DNA from: Litoreibacter halocynthiae
GTDB lineage: Bacteria; Pseudomonadota; Alphaproteobacteria; Rhodobacterales; Rhodobacteraceae
Assembly (NCBI RefSeq): GCF_004365635.1
Contig: NZ_SOBH01000002.1
Location: 744,001 to 808,000 of the forward strand
Reading direction: 5' to 3'
DNA length: 64,000 nucleotides
Shown here: positions 9,196 to 16,221 of the stretch, one piece after another
Position numbering within the stretch: position 1 is the stretch's first letter
How the letters are laid out: the number at the start of each line of letters is the position of its first letter
Translations under genes and position numbers: made by a program
The notes under the pieces: model-generated
The model's database searches: none
What the model was told of the DNA's origin: nothing
The model's input: the letters and a program-made list of their open reading frames with translations, nothing else

Positions 9196-9245
9196 TTTGT
9201 ACAAACTGACAGAAACGACGTACACGGCGTACTTGGTGTACAAAA
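9196..9245 (+). promoter_or_regulatory. Cluster of four GTAC-centred motifs upstream of malyl-CoA lyase
   Basis: A perfect 10-base palindrome TTTGTACAAA lies at 9196-9205. GTAC cores follow at 9220, 9229 and 9238, the last within TGTACAAAA. The cores are spaced 21, 9 and 9 bases apart. The cluster sits 97-146 bases before the mcl1 start, immediately after the esterase stop. I infer an operator or promoter region; the regulator is unknown. Confidence 0.4.
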
Positions 9246-9341
9246 CCGGGCTCGCCGCAGCGCAGCGCTTGCGGATCGTCGCGCAATATCCTATCTCTGA
9301 CTGCAGCAAAGACGAAACATCCTTACGCGAGAGAAATGCCC

Positions 9342-10298
9342 ATGAGCTTCCGCCTGCAACCCGCCACTCCTGCCCGTCCAAACCGTTGCCAGCTCTTCGG
9401 CCCCGGCTCCCGTCCCGCGCTGTTTGAGAAGATGGCGGCCTCCGCCGCCGACGTCATCAACCTTGATCTCGAAGACTCTGTCGCGCCCTCCGACAAGGAC
9501 GCCGCCCGCGAAAACGTCATCAATGCGACGCATGAAGTCGATTGGGGCAACAAATATCTGTCCGTGCGCATCAACGGCTTGGACACCCCCTACTGGTATC
9601 GTGATGTCGTTGATTTGCTTGAGAAATCATCCGATCGCCTTGACCAGATCATGATCCCCAAAGTCGGCTGCGCCGCTGATATTTACGCCGTCGACGCGCT
9701 TGTGACCTCCATCGAGGCCGCCAAGGGCCGCAGCAAGAAGATCAGTTTCGAGGTCATCATCGAAAGCGCCGCAGGCATCGCCCATGCCGAAGAAATCGCT
9801 GCATCCTCGCCGCGCCTGCAAGCCATGTCGCTGGGCGCGGCCGACTTCGCCGCGTCCATGGGGATGCAAACCACCGGCATCGGTGGCACGCAGGACAACT
9901 ACTACATGCTGCAAGGCGGCAACCAGTACTGGTCCGATCCATGGCACTGGGCACAGGCCAAAATCGTAGCAGCAGCAAGGACTTATGGCGTCCTGCCCGT
10001 AGACGGCCCGTTTGGAGACTTCTCCGACGACGAAGGCTTCCGCGCCCAAGCCCGCCGCTCCGCCGTGCTGGGCATGGCAGGCAAATGGGCCATCCACCCC
10101 AAGCAAATTGCCCTTGCAAACGAGGTGTTTACCCCCTCCGAGGAGCAGGTCACCGAGGCCCGCGAAATTCTTGAGGCCATGGAAACTGCCAAGGCCAATG
10201 GCGAGGGTGCCACCGTCTACAAGGGCCGCCTGGTCGACATCGCCTCGATCAAACAGGCCGAGGTTATCGTCAAGCAATTCGAGATGATAAACAGCTAA
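9342..10298 (+). CDS. mcl1: L-malyl-CoA / beta-methylmalyl-CoA lyase
   Basis: 318-residue member of the CitE/HpcH aldolase family. In the ethylmalonyl-CoA pathway of Rhodobacterales, Mcl1 splits beta-methylmalyl-CoA to glyoxylate and propionyl-CoA and interconverts malyl-CoA with acetyl-CoA and glyoxylate. Recognisable parts are the N-terminus RCQLFGPGSRPALFEKM, the acidic metal and substrate stretch NLDLEDSVAPSDK, the catalytic Glu in FEVIIESAAGI, and SLGAADFAASMGMQT. The C-terminal lid includes GKWAIHPKQIALANEVFTPS. ATG 9342 is preferred over ATG 9336 because the GAGAGA stretch at 9328-9333 is better spaced for it. A hairpin follows the stop. Confidence 0.93.
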   Translation: MSFRLQPATPARPNRCQLFGPGSRPALFEKMAASAADVINLDLEDSVAPSDKDAARENVINATHEVDWGNKYLSVRINGLDTPYWYRDVVDLLEKSSDRLDQIMIPKVGCAADIYAVDALVTSIEAAKGRSKKISFEVIIESAAGIAHAEEIAASSPRLQAMSLGAADFAASMGMQTTGIGGTQDNYYMLQGGNQYWSDPWHWAQAKIVAAARTYGVLPVDGPFGDFSDDEGFRAQARRSAVLGMAGKWAIHPKQIALANEVFTPSEEQVTEAREILEAMETAKANGEGATVYKGRLVDIASIKQAEVIVKQFEMINS

Positions 10299-10303
10299 AA
10301 ACA

Positions 10304-10332
10304 GCGCTGCCCCAATGTTTCAGGGGCAGCGC
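10304..10332. terminator. Bidirectional terminator between mcl1 and the AraC regulator
   Basis: A perfect 10-base stem (GCGCTGCCCC / GGGGCAGCGC) with a 9-base loop lies between two converging genes. On the minus strand it is followed by TGTTTTTAG, a T-run fitting intrinsic termination of the AraC-type gene. On the plus strand the tail is poor in T, so mcl1 termination there is less certain. Confidence 0.75.
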
Positions 10333-10338
10333 GCCACC

Positions 10339-11175
10339 TCACTTCAGTGGCAGATATATCTCTGTCACCAACTCTTCGGGTGCCGTATCCGTCGGGTCGT
10401 TCAGGTAAACCTCCATCGCAGGCGCATCCCCCGGCTCCTCGCCACTTTCAGGCAACCAGACCCCATACAGATAGTCATAAGCGGCTTTCAGCCCTGAATA
10501 CGGACCGGTATGGGTCAGCACAGCAACTTTGCCCGCGGGGATTTTCATGTCCTCCATATCGTCGGGCATCTCGAATTTCTCGCCGACCAATATCCCCGCA
10601 TAGCTGCGCAACTCCGCCTCCGGCACCTCGTTTGGATCGTCATAGTAGACACCCGCCATCCCCCGCGCCGAGGGCCACAGCCCGCGGGAGGAAAACATCG
10701 AAGCGATGGATTCAAACTTCTTACCGATCTCGAGATAGGGACCCTTGTGGGCCAAGGCCGCCATTCGACCCTTAGAACGTTTTTTGATTTCAACAGGATA
10801 CATGGAAAATTCTCCTCTGTGTGTTTCGGGGCTCGGAGACGCCAGAGCCCCACGTTTGCGAAACGCTGCCGGAGTCAGATCGAATGCCTCGCGAAATATC
10901 CGCGTGAAGCTGGCCACATTGTCATAGCCGCACCGCTCCGCCACTTCCGCCACGGACCAGTCCTTCTGCACCAGCCAGCAGGCCGCCCGATGCATCCGTA
11001 TCCGCCGCACCGCGGCGGCGCAGGTCTCGCCGGTCATCCCGTGAAACACCCGATGCCAGTGAAACCGGCTCATCGCAGCGACGTCCGCCAGCGCGTCCAA
11101 TGACAGGTCGCCCGCAGGGTTGTCGTGGATATACTCCTTCACGCGCAGCAGCCGTGCCTCATAAGGATTGGTCAT
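10339..11175 (-). CDS. AraC family transcriptional regulator with GyrI-like effector domain
   Basis: 278 residues. The N-terminal 105 or so form the double helix-turn-helix of AraC proteins (LSLDALADVAAMSRFHWHRV and SVAEVAERCGYDNVASFTRI, then the typical RKRGA end). Residues about 120-278 match the GyrI-like/SOUL-fold effector-binding domain, as in Rob and other multidrug- or stress-responsive regulators. The domain order (HTH first) is that of the Rob/YesN-GyrI class. No adjacent drug-efflux gene is present, so the target is unclear. Transcription probably ends at the hairpin at 10304-10332. Confidence 0.88.
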   Translation of the reverse strand: MTNPYEARLLRVKEYIHDNPAGDLSLDALADVAAMSRFHWHRVFHGMTGETCAAAVRRIRMHRAACWLVQKDWSVAEVAERCGYDNVASFTRIFREAFDLTPAAFRKRGALASPSPETHRGEFSMYPVEIKKRSKGRMAALAHKGPYLEIGKKFESIASMFSSRGLWPSARGMAGVYYDDPNEVPEAELRSYAGILVGEKFEMPDDMEDMKIPAGKVAVLTHTGPYSGLKAAYDYLYGVWLPESGEEPGDAPAMEVYLNDPTDTAPEELVTEIYLPLK

Positions 11176-11292
11176 AGATCGCTCCGTCTCGTCTCGCCTT
11201 TGGTTCTAGCTTAGCCCCATTTCACAAATCTTGCTGAGTTGCATCTGCCGCGAAGCATGGTCATATATCCCCCACGCAATCGGGAGTCCCAA

Positions 11293-12255
11293 ATGACTAA
11301 TTACCTTGAGTTCGAAAAGCCTCTGGCCGAAATCGAAGGCAAAGCCGAAGAACTGCGCGCCATGGCGCGTCAGAACGAGGAAATGGACGTTGAGAAAGAA
11401 GCCTTGGCTTTGGACAAAAAGGCCGCCGACCTGCTGAAAGAGATGTATAAAGACCTGACGCCATGGCGCAAATGCTTGGTCGCGCGGCACCCCAATCGCC
11501 CGCATTGCAAAGACTACATCGAAGCGCTGTTCGATGAATATACCCCGCTTGCCGGTGACCGGAATTTTGCCGATGATCACGCCGTTATGGGCGGCTTGGC
11601 GCGGCTTGGTGACCGTTCTGTCGTAGTGATTGGCCACGAAAAAGGTCACGACACCAAAACCCGCATTGAGCGTAATTTCGGCATGGCCCGTCCTGAAGGG
11701 TACCGCAAAGCCATTCGCCTGATGGACCTTGCCCATCGCTTCGGCCTGCCCGTCATCACAATCGTCGACACCCCCGGCGCGTATCCCGGCAAGGGCGCAG
11801 AAGAACGCGGTCAATCCGAAGCCATTGCCCGGGCGACACAAAAATGTCTGGAGATTGGAGTGCCACTGGTCTCTGTCATTATTGGCGAAGGGGGATCGGG
11901 CGGTGCAGTCGCCTTCGCGACGGCCAATCGCGTGGCCATGCTGGAGCATTCGATATACTCCGTTATCAGCCCAGAGGGATGCGCTTCAATTCTGTGGAAA
12001 GACGCCGAAAAGATGCGCGAAGCAGCAGAAGCGCTGAGGCTCACCGCACAGGATTTGAACCAGTTGGGCGTTTGCGATCGCATCATTCCAGAGCCCGTCG
12101 GCGGTGCGCAACGCGACGCCAAGGCGACAATTTCCGCTGTCGGTCAAGCCTTGGGCGAGATGATTGACGACCTGTCCAAGATGGACAGCGACGCGCTCAT
12201 CAAAGACCGTCGCAGCAAATACTTGAAATTGGGCTCGAAAGGGTTGGCGGCTTAG
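11293..12255 (+). CDS. accA: Acetyl-CoA carboxylase carboxyltransferase subunit alpha
   Basis: 320-residue alpha subunit of the carboxyltransferase that moves carboxyl from carboxybiotin to acetyl-CoA, giving malonyl-CoA for fatty acid synthesis. The N-terminal helical part ([19 protein letters not shown]) and the crotonase-type core are clear: [36 protein letters not shown], and the oxyanion-hole region [18 protein letters not shown] followed by [16 protein letters not shown]. The ATG at 11293 is chosen because the family N-terminus starts there; the frame from 11239 adds an unlikely leader. The gene stands alone, as accA commonly does. Confidence 0.96.
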   Translation: MTNYLEFEKPLAEIEGKAEELRAMARQNEEMDVEKEALALDKKAADLLKEMYKDLTPWRKCLVARHPNRPHCKDYIEALFDEYTPLAGDRNFADDHAVMGGLARLGDRSVVVIGHEKGHDTKTRIERNFGMARPEGYRKAIRLMDLAHRFGLPVITIVDTPGAYPGKGAEERGQSEAIARATQKCLEIGVPLVSVIIGEGGSGGAVAFATANRVAMLEHSIYSVISPEGCASILWKDAEKMREAAEALRLTAQDLNQLGVCDRIIPEPVGGAQRDAKATISAVGQALGEMIDDLSKMDSDALIKDRRSKYLKLGSKGLAA

Positions 12256-12273
12256 CTGAACCGGCTTGGCGGA

Positions 12274-12876
12274 TCACCACATGGTGTCCTTCGCCCGATC
12301 ACCCCATTCTGCATCATAGGTCTTGCCATCAAAGCCAGCCTTGAGTTCGGCGAGCATGTCTCCGACTGACGGCAAATCGGCGTCAGCAGTCTGCCCCCGC
12401 CACAAATCAGCTCGCATCAGCGCCCGTGCGCATTGAGCATACACCTCGGCAATCTTGATGACGATGACGGATCTGGGCTTGCGCCCTTTGTCGCTAAAGC
12501 GCCCTCGCAATTCATCGTCGAAGGTCAACTTAGCCTCTCCGTTGACGCGGATCACAGTATCACTGCCCGGAACCATGAACATTAAAGCGATACGCGGGTC
12601 GCGCACGATGTTGCGCAAGCTGTCCATCCGGTTGTTGCCGCGCCAATCAGGCAGCGCCAAGGTCTGCGCGTCGAGTTCCAATACGACAGGCCCATCATCC
12701 CCACGAGGTGAACCATCCACGCCTTCCGGACCAACGGTAGAGAGCACGCAAAAGCGCGATGCCATGATCCATTTCCGGTAGGCAGGTGTTAGCTGCTTGG
12801 CTACTTTCATCAGCGACGCCTCACCCGGCTTGCCGTAGCAGTCTTCAAGTTTCGAAATGTCGGAAACGAATTCCAC
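12274..12876 (-). CDS. Pyridoxamine 5'-phosphate oxidase-family FMN-binding protein (MSMEG_1061-like)
   Basis: 200-residue protein with the split-barrel FMN-binding fold of PPOX-type proteins. MASRFCVLSTVGPEGVDGSPRGD is the strand pair near the flavin. LPDWRGNNRMDSLRNIVRDPRIALMFMVPG matches the substrate and flavin-contact region, and TVIRVNGEAKL the following strand. Members of this subgroup are uncharacterised flavoproteins; pyridoxine oxidation should not be assumed. It starts with GTG at 12876, directly abutting the stop of the acyltransferase (TGA-GTG), so it is translationally coupled as the last gene of the ftsE-ftsX-plsC-PPOX run. Confidence 0.85.
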   Translation of the reverse strand: MEFVSDISKLEDCYGKPGEASLMKVAKQLTPAYRKWIMASRFCVLSTVGPEGVDGSPRGDDGPVVLELDAQTLALPDWRGNNRMDSLRNIVRDPRIALMFMVPGSDTVIRVNGEAKLTFDDELRGRFSDKGRKPRSVIVIKIAEVYAQCARALMRADLWRGQTADADLPSVGDMLAELKAGFDGKTYDAEWGDRAKDTMW

Positions 12877-13614
12877 TCAAACTTCCTTGGGAACGAACCC
12901 GGCTTCTACCAGCAGGCGATCAGAGGCCGCTTCGACCTCGGCCTCTAGTTTGGCAAGAAACTGTTCTTTTGGCAGCCCTGGCGGGATTGGCTCAAGAAAT
13001 TCAACTACAGCCACACCCGGCTTGCGGTAAACACCGCGGCGTGGCCAAAAAACACCCGCATTGGTCGCCACCGGATAACAGGTCTGGTTCATTTGCTCAT
13101 ATAAAACAGCGGTACCAACCTTGTAGGGACGTTTCACTCCAGGCGCGAGGCGGGTGCCTTGAGAATAGATCACCAATTGCCCCGGCAACTTGTCACCCTT
13201 TTCCACATCCGCCAACATCTTCGCAATTGCAGCCCCACGTTTTCCTCGGTTCACAGGGATACAGCCGATGCGGTAGGCATATTGACCCAAAATAGGCGCA
13301 TAGAGCAGGATCGCCTTCATAATGAATTTGCCATGCGGGATCGCATCGAAAATCATCAAGATATCAAGGAAAGACTGGTGTTTTGCGGCAACCAGTGCCT
13401 CTTCAGTCGGAGGCGTGCCGCGTACTTCACTTTTCAACCCGACCATCCAGCCCGCCGTCCAGATCACATAACGTGCATAGGCATGACAGGCCGCCACCGC
13501 ACCATACGGGCTGAACATGGCCCAAGGCAGGTAGACGATCGCAAGGACCGGCATCGCCGCATACATTGACAAGTTGAACACCAAGGATCTGGCCCATTGA
13601 ATGGCATATTTCAT
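12877..13614 (-). CDS. plsC: 1-acyl-sn-glycerol-3-phosphate acyltransferase family protein
   Basis: 245-residue membrane-associated acyltransferase of the PlsC family, which acylates lysophosphatidic acid at sn-2. A hydrophobic N-terminus (residues about 8-35) precedes the HX4D catalytic motif KHQSFLD. Motif II is IGCIPVNRGKRG. The usual motif III FPEGTR reads VIYSQGTR here, so the Glu is Gln; Arg is kept. Motif IV fits the region around NAGVFWPRRG. The start at 13614 (MKYAIQW) lies 2 bases after the ftsX stop; a longer frame to 13719 would run inside ftsX. Acyl acceptor and donor are inferred from family only. Confidence 0.85.
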   Translation of the reverse strand: MKYAIQWARSLVFNLSMYAAMPVLAIVYLPWAMFSPYGAVAACHAYARYVIWTAGWMVGLKSEVRGTPPTEEALVAAKHQSFLDILMIFDAIPHGKFIMKAILLYAPILGQYAYRIGCIPVNRGKRGAAIAKMLADVEKGDKLPGQLVIYSQGTRLAPGVKRPYKVGTAVLYEQMNQTCYPVATNAGVFWPRRGVYRKPGVAVVEFLEPIPPGLPKEQFLAKLEAEVEAASDRLLVEAGFVPKEV

Positions 13615-13616
13615 GA

Positions 13617-14540
13617 TCACGTCACCTCGTTCAATGTGCGCAGGGCGGCACTTCGCGTAGCCCAGAACGCCACCAAAGCGGCCAGCGGCGGAATGGTCAA
13701 CGGCCAAAGCCAGTGCCACCCCTGAAAACCAAGACCCGTGAGGAAGGCACCCTCATCAGCCGCACTGGGCAGCAGGGCCACCGCAATACTGCCCGCTATC
13801 GTGCCAACAGCAGCGCCAAGCAATGCGCGGATCGTGAAGCGTCGAACGAAAGCGCGGGCGATATAGACATCGCGTGCACCCACCAAACGCGTTACGCGAA
13901 TAACCTGAGCGTTTGCGGCAAGAGCAGCACGCGCGGCGAGCGTAATCATGGCCGCTGTCGACAAGCCAATCAGGGCGATCGCGATCCAACCCAATCCACG
14001 TAACCGTTTTGCGGCATCGACCAGTGGGCGTCGCCAGCGGGTATGATCGTCCAGAAACGCTCCCGGAGCTTCACCGGCCAAACGCAGACGCAAACCGGCG
14101 GCGTCATACCCGTTTTCCTCCTCGACCACTTCGATAAGTCTCGGAATGGGAAGATCTTCCAGCGGCAGGTCGGGTCCGAACCATGGCTCAAGAAGCAGCA
14201 TCTGCTCCTCTTCGGACATGATCCGCGAGCGGGCGACACCGGGTGTGGTGCGTAAAACTTCTTGTGCAGCAAGAGTCTGCGCCTCAATTTCCTCCAGCGG
14301 GGCCGAAATCCGGACAGTTGAGGTTTGTGCCAATTCGCTTGCCCAACGTTCAGCCAAACGGCCGGTCGCCAAGGACAGAGCTAAGGCGAATACTGCCAGA
14401 AAGGCCATCGATCCGGCCGTGAAAGTCGTCAACGTTGCGGTGAATCCAGTTGGTGGCACCACACGGTCGGCCGCGCGGTCACCCCCGGCAATCTCTGTTA
14501 TCGTAGTCAAAATCGAACGCAATTTATCCAAAATACTCAC
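13617..14540 (-). CDS. ftsX: Cell division protein FtsX
   Basis: 307-residue inner-membrane partner of FtsE, with an N-terminal cytoplasmic segment, a first TM helix around residues 38-60, a periplasmic region (about 62-180) and three further TM helices (about 182-205, 232-255, 275-295). This four-helix layout is that of FtsX, which couples ATP binding by FtsE to activation of septal cell-wall hydrolysis. The start codon is GTG, overlapping the ftsE stop by 4 bases (GTGA at 14540-14537). Sequence identity in this family is low, so the call rests on topology and its place after ftsE. Confidence 0.88.
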   Translation of the reverse strand: MSILDKLRSILTTITEIAGGDRAADRVVPPTGFTATLTTFTAGSMAFLAVFALALSLATGRLAERWASELAQTSTVRISAPLEEIEAQTLAAQEVLRTTPGVARSRIMSEEEQMLLLEPWFGPDLPLEDLPIPRLIEVVEEENGYDAAGLRLRLAGEAPGAFLDDHTRWRRPLVDAAKRLRGLGWIAIALIGLSTAAMITLAARAALAANAQVIRVTRLVGARDVYIARAFVRRFTIRALLGAAVGTIAGSIAVALLPSAADEGAFLTGLGFQGWHWLWPLTIPPLAALVAFWATRSAALRTLNEVT

Positions 14541-15214
14541 AGGTCTGCCCCCGCAAGTTGTAACCGTTTGTCCTTGATCCGAAGCACGCGTGCCGCAACC
14601 TGCGCCTTGGTGTTCCTGATCAAATTGAGATCGTGGGTCGCTACCAGTACCGACTTGCCCATCTTGTTGAGCTCAATCAGCAGCGACATAAGGCGTTGCG
14701 ACATTTCCCAGTCAACATTCCCGGTAGGCTCGTCTGCCAGAATAACGTCAGGCCCCATGATCACCGCACGAGCCAAGGCAGCGCGCTGGCGCTCACCACC
14801 CGACAGTTCAGGGGGCAACTGGTCTTGCTGCTTGGTCAAACCAACCCACCCAATCAAATCCTCTAGATTTTGTCGTTCAGCCTCAACGTCACGACCGGAC
14901 ACCGTTAACGGCAAGGCGATGTTTTCTGCAACGGATAGATGGTCAAGAAACTGGCACTCTTGATGAACAACCCCGATCCGCCGCCTCGCCAAAGCAATTT
15001 GATCACGGCCCAGTGCTGCCACATCCTGATCAAATACCTGCACCAACCCTTTGGATGCGGCCAATTCCATATAGCATAGCTTGAGGAACGTGGATTTTCC
15101 CGCGCCCGACGGGCCGGTCAGAAAGTGGAACGATCCTGCTTGAAGCCTTAGCGAAATGTCAGTCAGCAAGTCGCCACCGCCATAGCTATAGGCTACGTTT
15201 TCCAGTTCTATCAC
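14537..15214 (-). CDS. ftsE: Cell division ATP-binding protein FtsE
   Basis: 225-residue ABC ATPase with Walker A GPSGAGKSTF, Q-loop VVHQECQFLDHLSVAENIALP, signature LSGGERQRAALARAV, Walker B VILADEPTGNVD and the switch His in VLVATHDLNLI. FtsE works with FtsX at the division septum. The frame is open to 15289, but the conserved start VIELENVAYSYGGGD coincides with a GTG at 15214, which I take as the start. The 159-base gap upstream separates it from the divergent zinc-ribbon gene and should hold both promoters. The ftsE stop overlaps ftsX. Confidence 0.93.
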   Translation of the reverse strand: MIELENVAYSYGGGDLLTDISLRLQAGSFHFLTGPSGAGKSTFLKLCYMELAASKGLVQVFDQDVAALGRDQIALARRRIGVVHQECQFLDHLSVAENIALPLTVSGRDVEAERQNLEDLIGWVGLTKQQDQLPPELSGGERQRAALARAVIMGPDVILADEPTGNVDWEMSQRLMSLLIELNKMGKSVLVATHDLNLIRNTKAQVAARVLRIKDKRLQLAGADL

Positions 15215-15373
15215 AGGGCCTGCTCCAAGTTTGATTGCGCAACAATTACGCCATAGGCAGCAACAGTTGCAATCAATTGGAAACAACAATGCTTGGAATA
15301 CACATTTCCACAGGCTAAGACTTGAGTAGATGTGAGGCGCGCCAAGGCTTTAGCGCGAAAAAGCGGGGATTTC

Positions 15374-16219
15374 ATGCGGCTGGTTTGCCCAAATTGCGAT
15401 GCGGAGTACGAGGTTGATGACGGCCTTATTCCGCCCGAGGGGCGCGATGTCCAATGCTCCAACTGTACAACAACCTGGTTTCAAGCTGCATCGAAAGCCG
15501 CCAGTACGGATGTGCCACCAGAAGAAGCCGAGCACGAGCCGCAAGCCGAGGAACTGGATGATGATCCCGATCTGGCAGCGATAGCGGCTGCGACAGCTGC
15601 CGCAGCGGGACTTACGCCTCGCAAACCTGCTGTCGATCAAGCAGCGATGGATGTCATTCACGAGGAAGTTGAGCGTGAAACAGCAGCACGCAAAGCAGAA
15701 CTCGGCGGGATCGAGACACAACCGGATTTGGGCCTCGACGACTCAGATTCTGAAGTCCGCGCTTCTGCTGCCCGCGACCGGATGGCGCGGCGTCGTGGTC
15801 TGGATCCACAGGCCGCGGCAATCGAGGATGATGATCAGGCGTTGACCGCGGCACCAAAACGCGAAGAAGCGGCGACGAAAAAAGAGCTGTTCCCCGATAT
15901 CGAAGAAATCAACTCGACGCTGTCTCCGGAAGCCGCAGAAGCCGAGGCCGAAGCAGCAAGGATTGCTGCCGAAGGCGGAGATGTCAGCCAAGTTCAAAAG
16001 AGAAGCGGTTTCCGGCTGGGCTTTGGCTTGATGCTTCTGCTCGCTGTCGGATTGTTGATCCTATATGTCTACGCACCGCAAATCTCGCAACGGATGCCCG
16101 CTTTGTCTGGCGCGTTAGATAGCTACGTTGCATCAATCGATAACCTGCGCGTCTGGCTCGACACGGCCGCTCAAGGACTTGTTGAAAAGATCGGCGTTAC
16201 GCTGGACGACCAACCTTAG
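15374..16219 (+). CDS. MJ0042-type zinc-ribbon membrane protein
   Basis: 281 residues. The N-terminus (1-36) is an MJ0042-family zinc ribbon with two CxxC pairs: LVCPNCDAEYEV and VQCSNCTTTWFQ. A long acidic, Ala/Glu-rich, probably disordered segment follows (about 45-205), then one TM helix (GLMLLLAVGLLILYVYA, about 215-240) and a short extracytoplasmic tail. Proteins of this layout are common next to ftsEX in Rhodobacterales; their role is not established. ATG 15374 starts the ribbon directly; a longer frame from 15332 adds a basic leader of no known value. It ends 2 bases from the convergent TIGR02302 gene. Confidence 0.85.
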   Translation: MRLVCPNCDAEYEVDDGLIPPEGRDVQCSNCTTTWFQAASKAASTDVPPEEAEHEPQAEELDDDPDLAAIAAATAAAAGLTPRKPAVDQAAMDVIHEEVERETAARKAELGGIETQPDLGLDDSDSEVRASAARDRMARRRGLDPQAAAIEDDDQALTAAPKREEAATKKELFPDIEEINSTLSPEAAEAEAEAARIAAEGGDVSQVQKRSGFRLGFGLMLLLAVGLLILYVYAPQISQRMPALSGALDSYVASIDNLRVWLDTAAQGLVEKIGVTLDDQP

Positions 16220-16221
16220 AC

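Noticed and set aside
11206-11949. 247-codon minus-strand frame opposite accA
   Set aside because: accA is unmistakable on the plus strand; the opposing frame has no family features.
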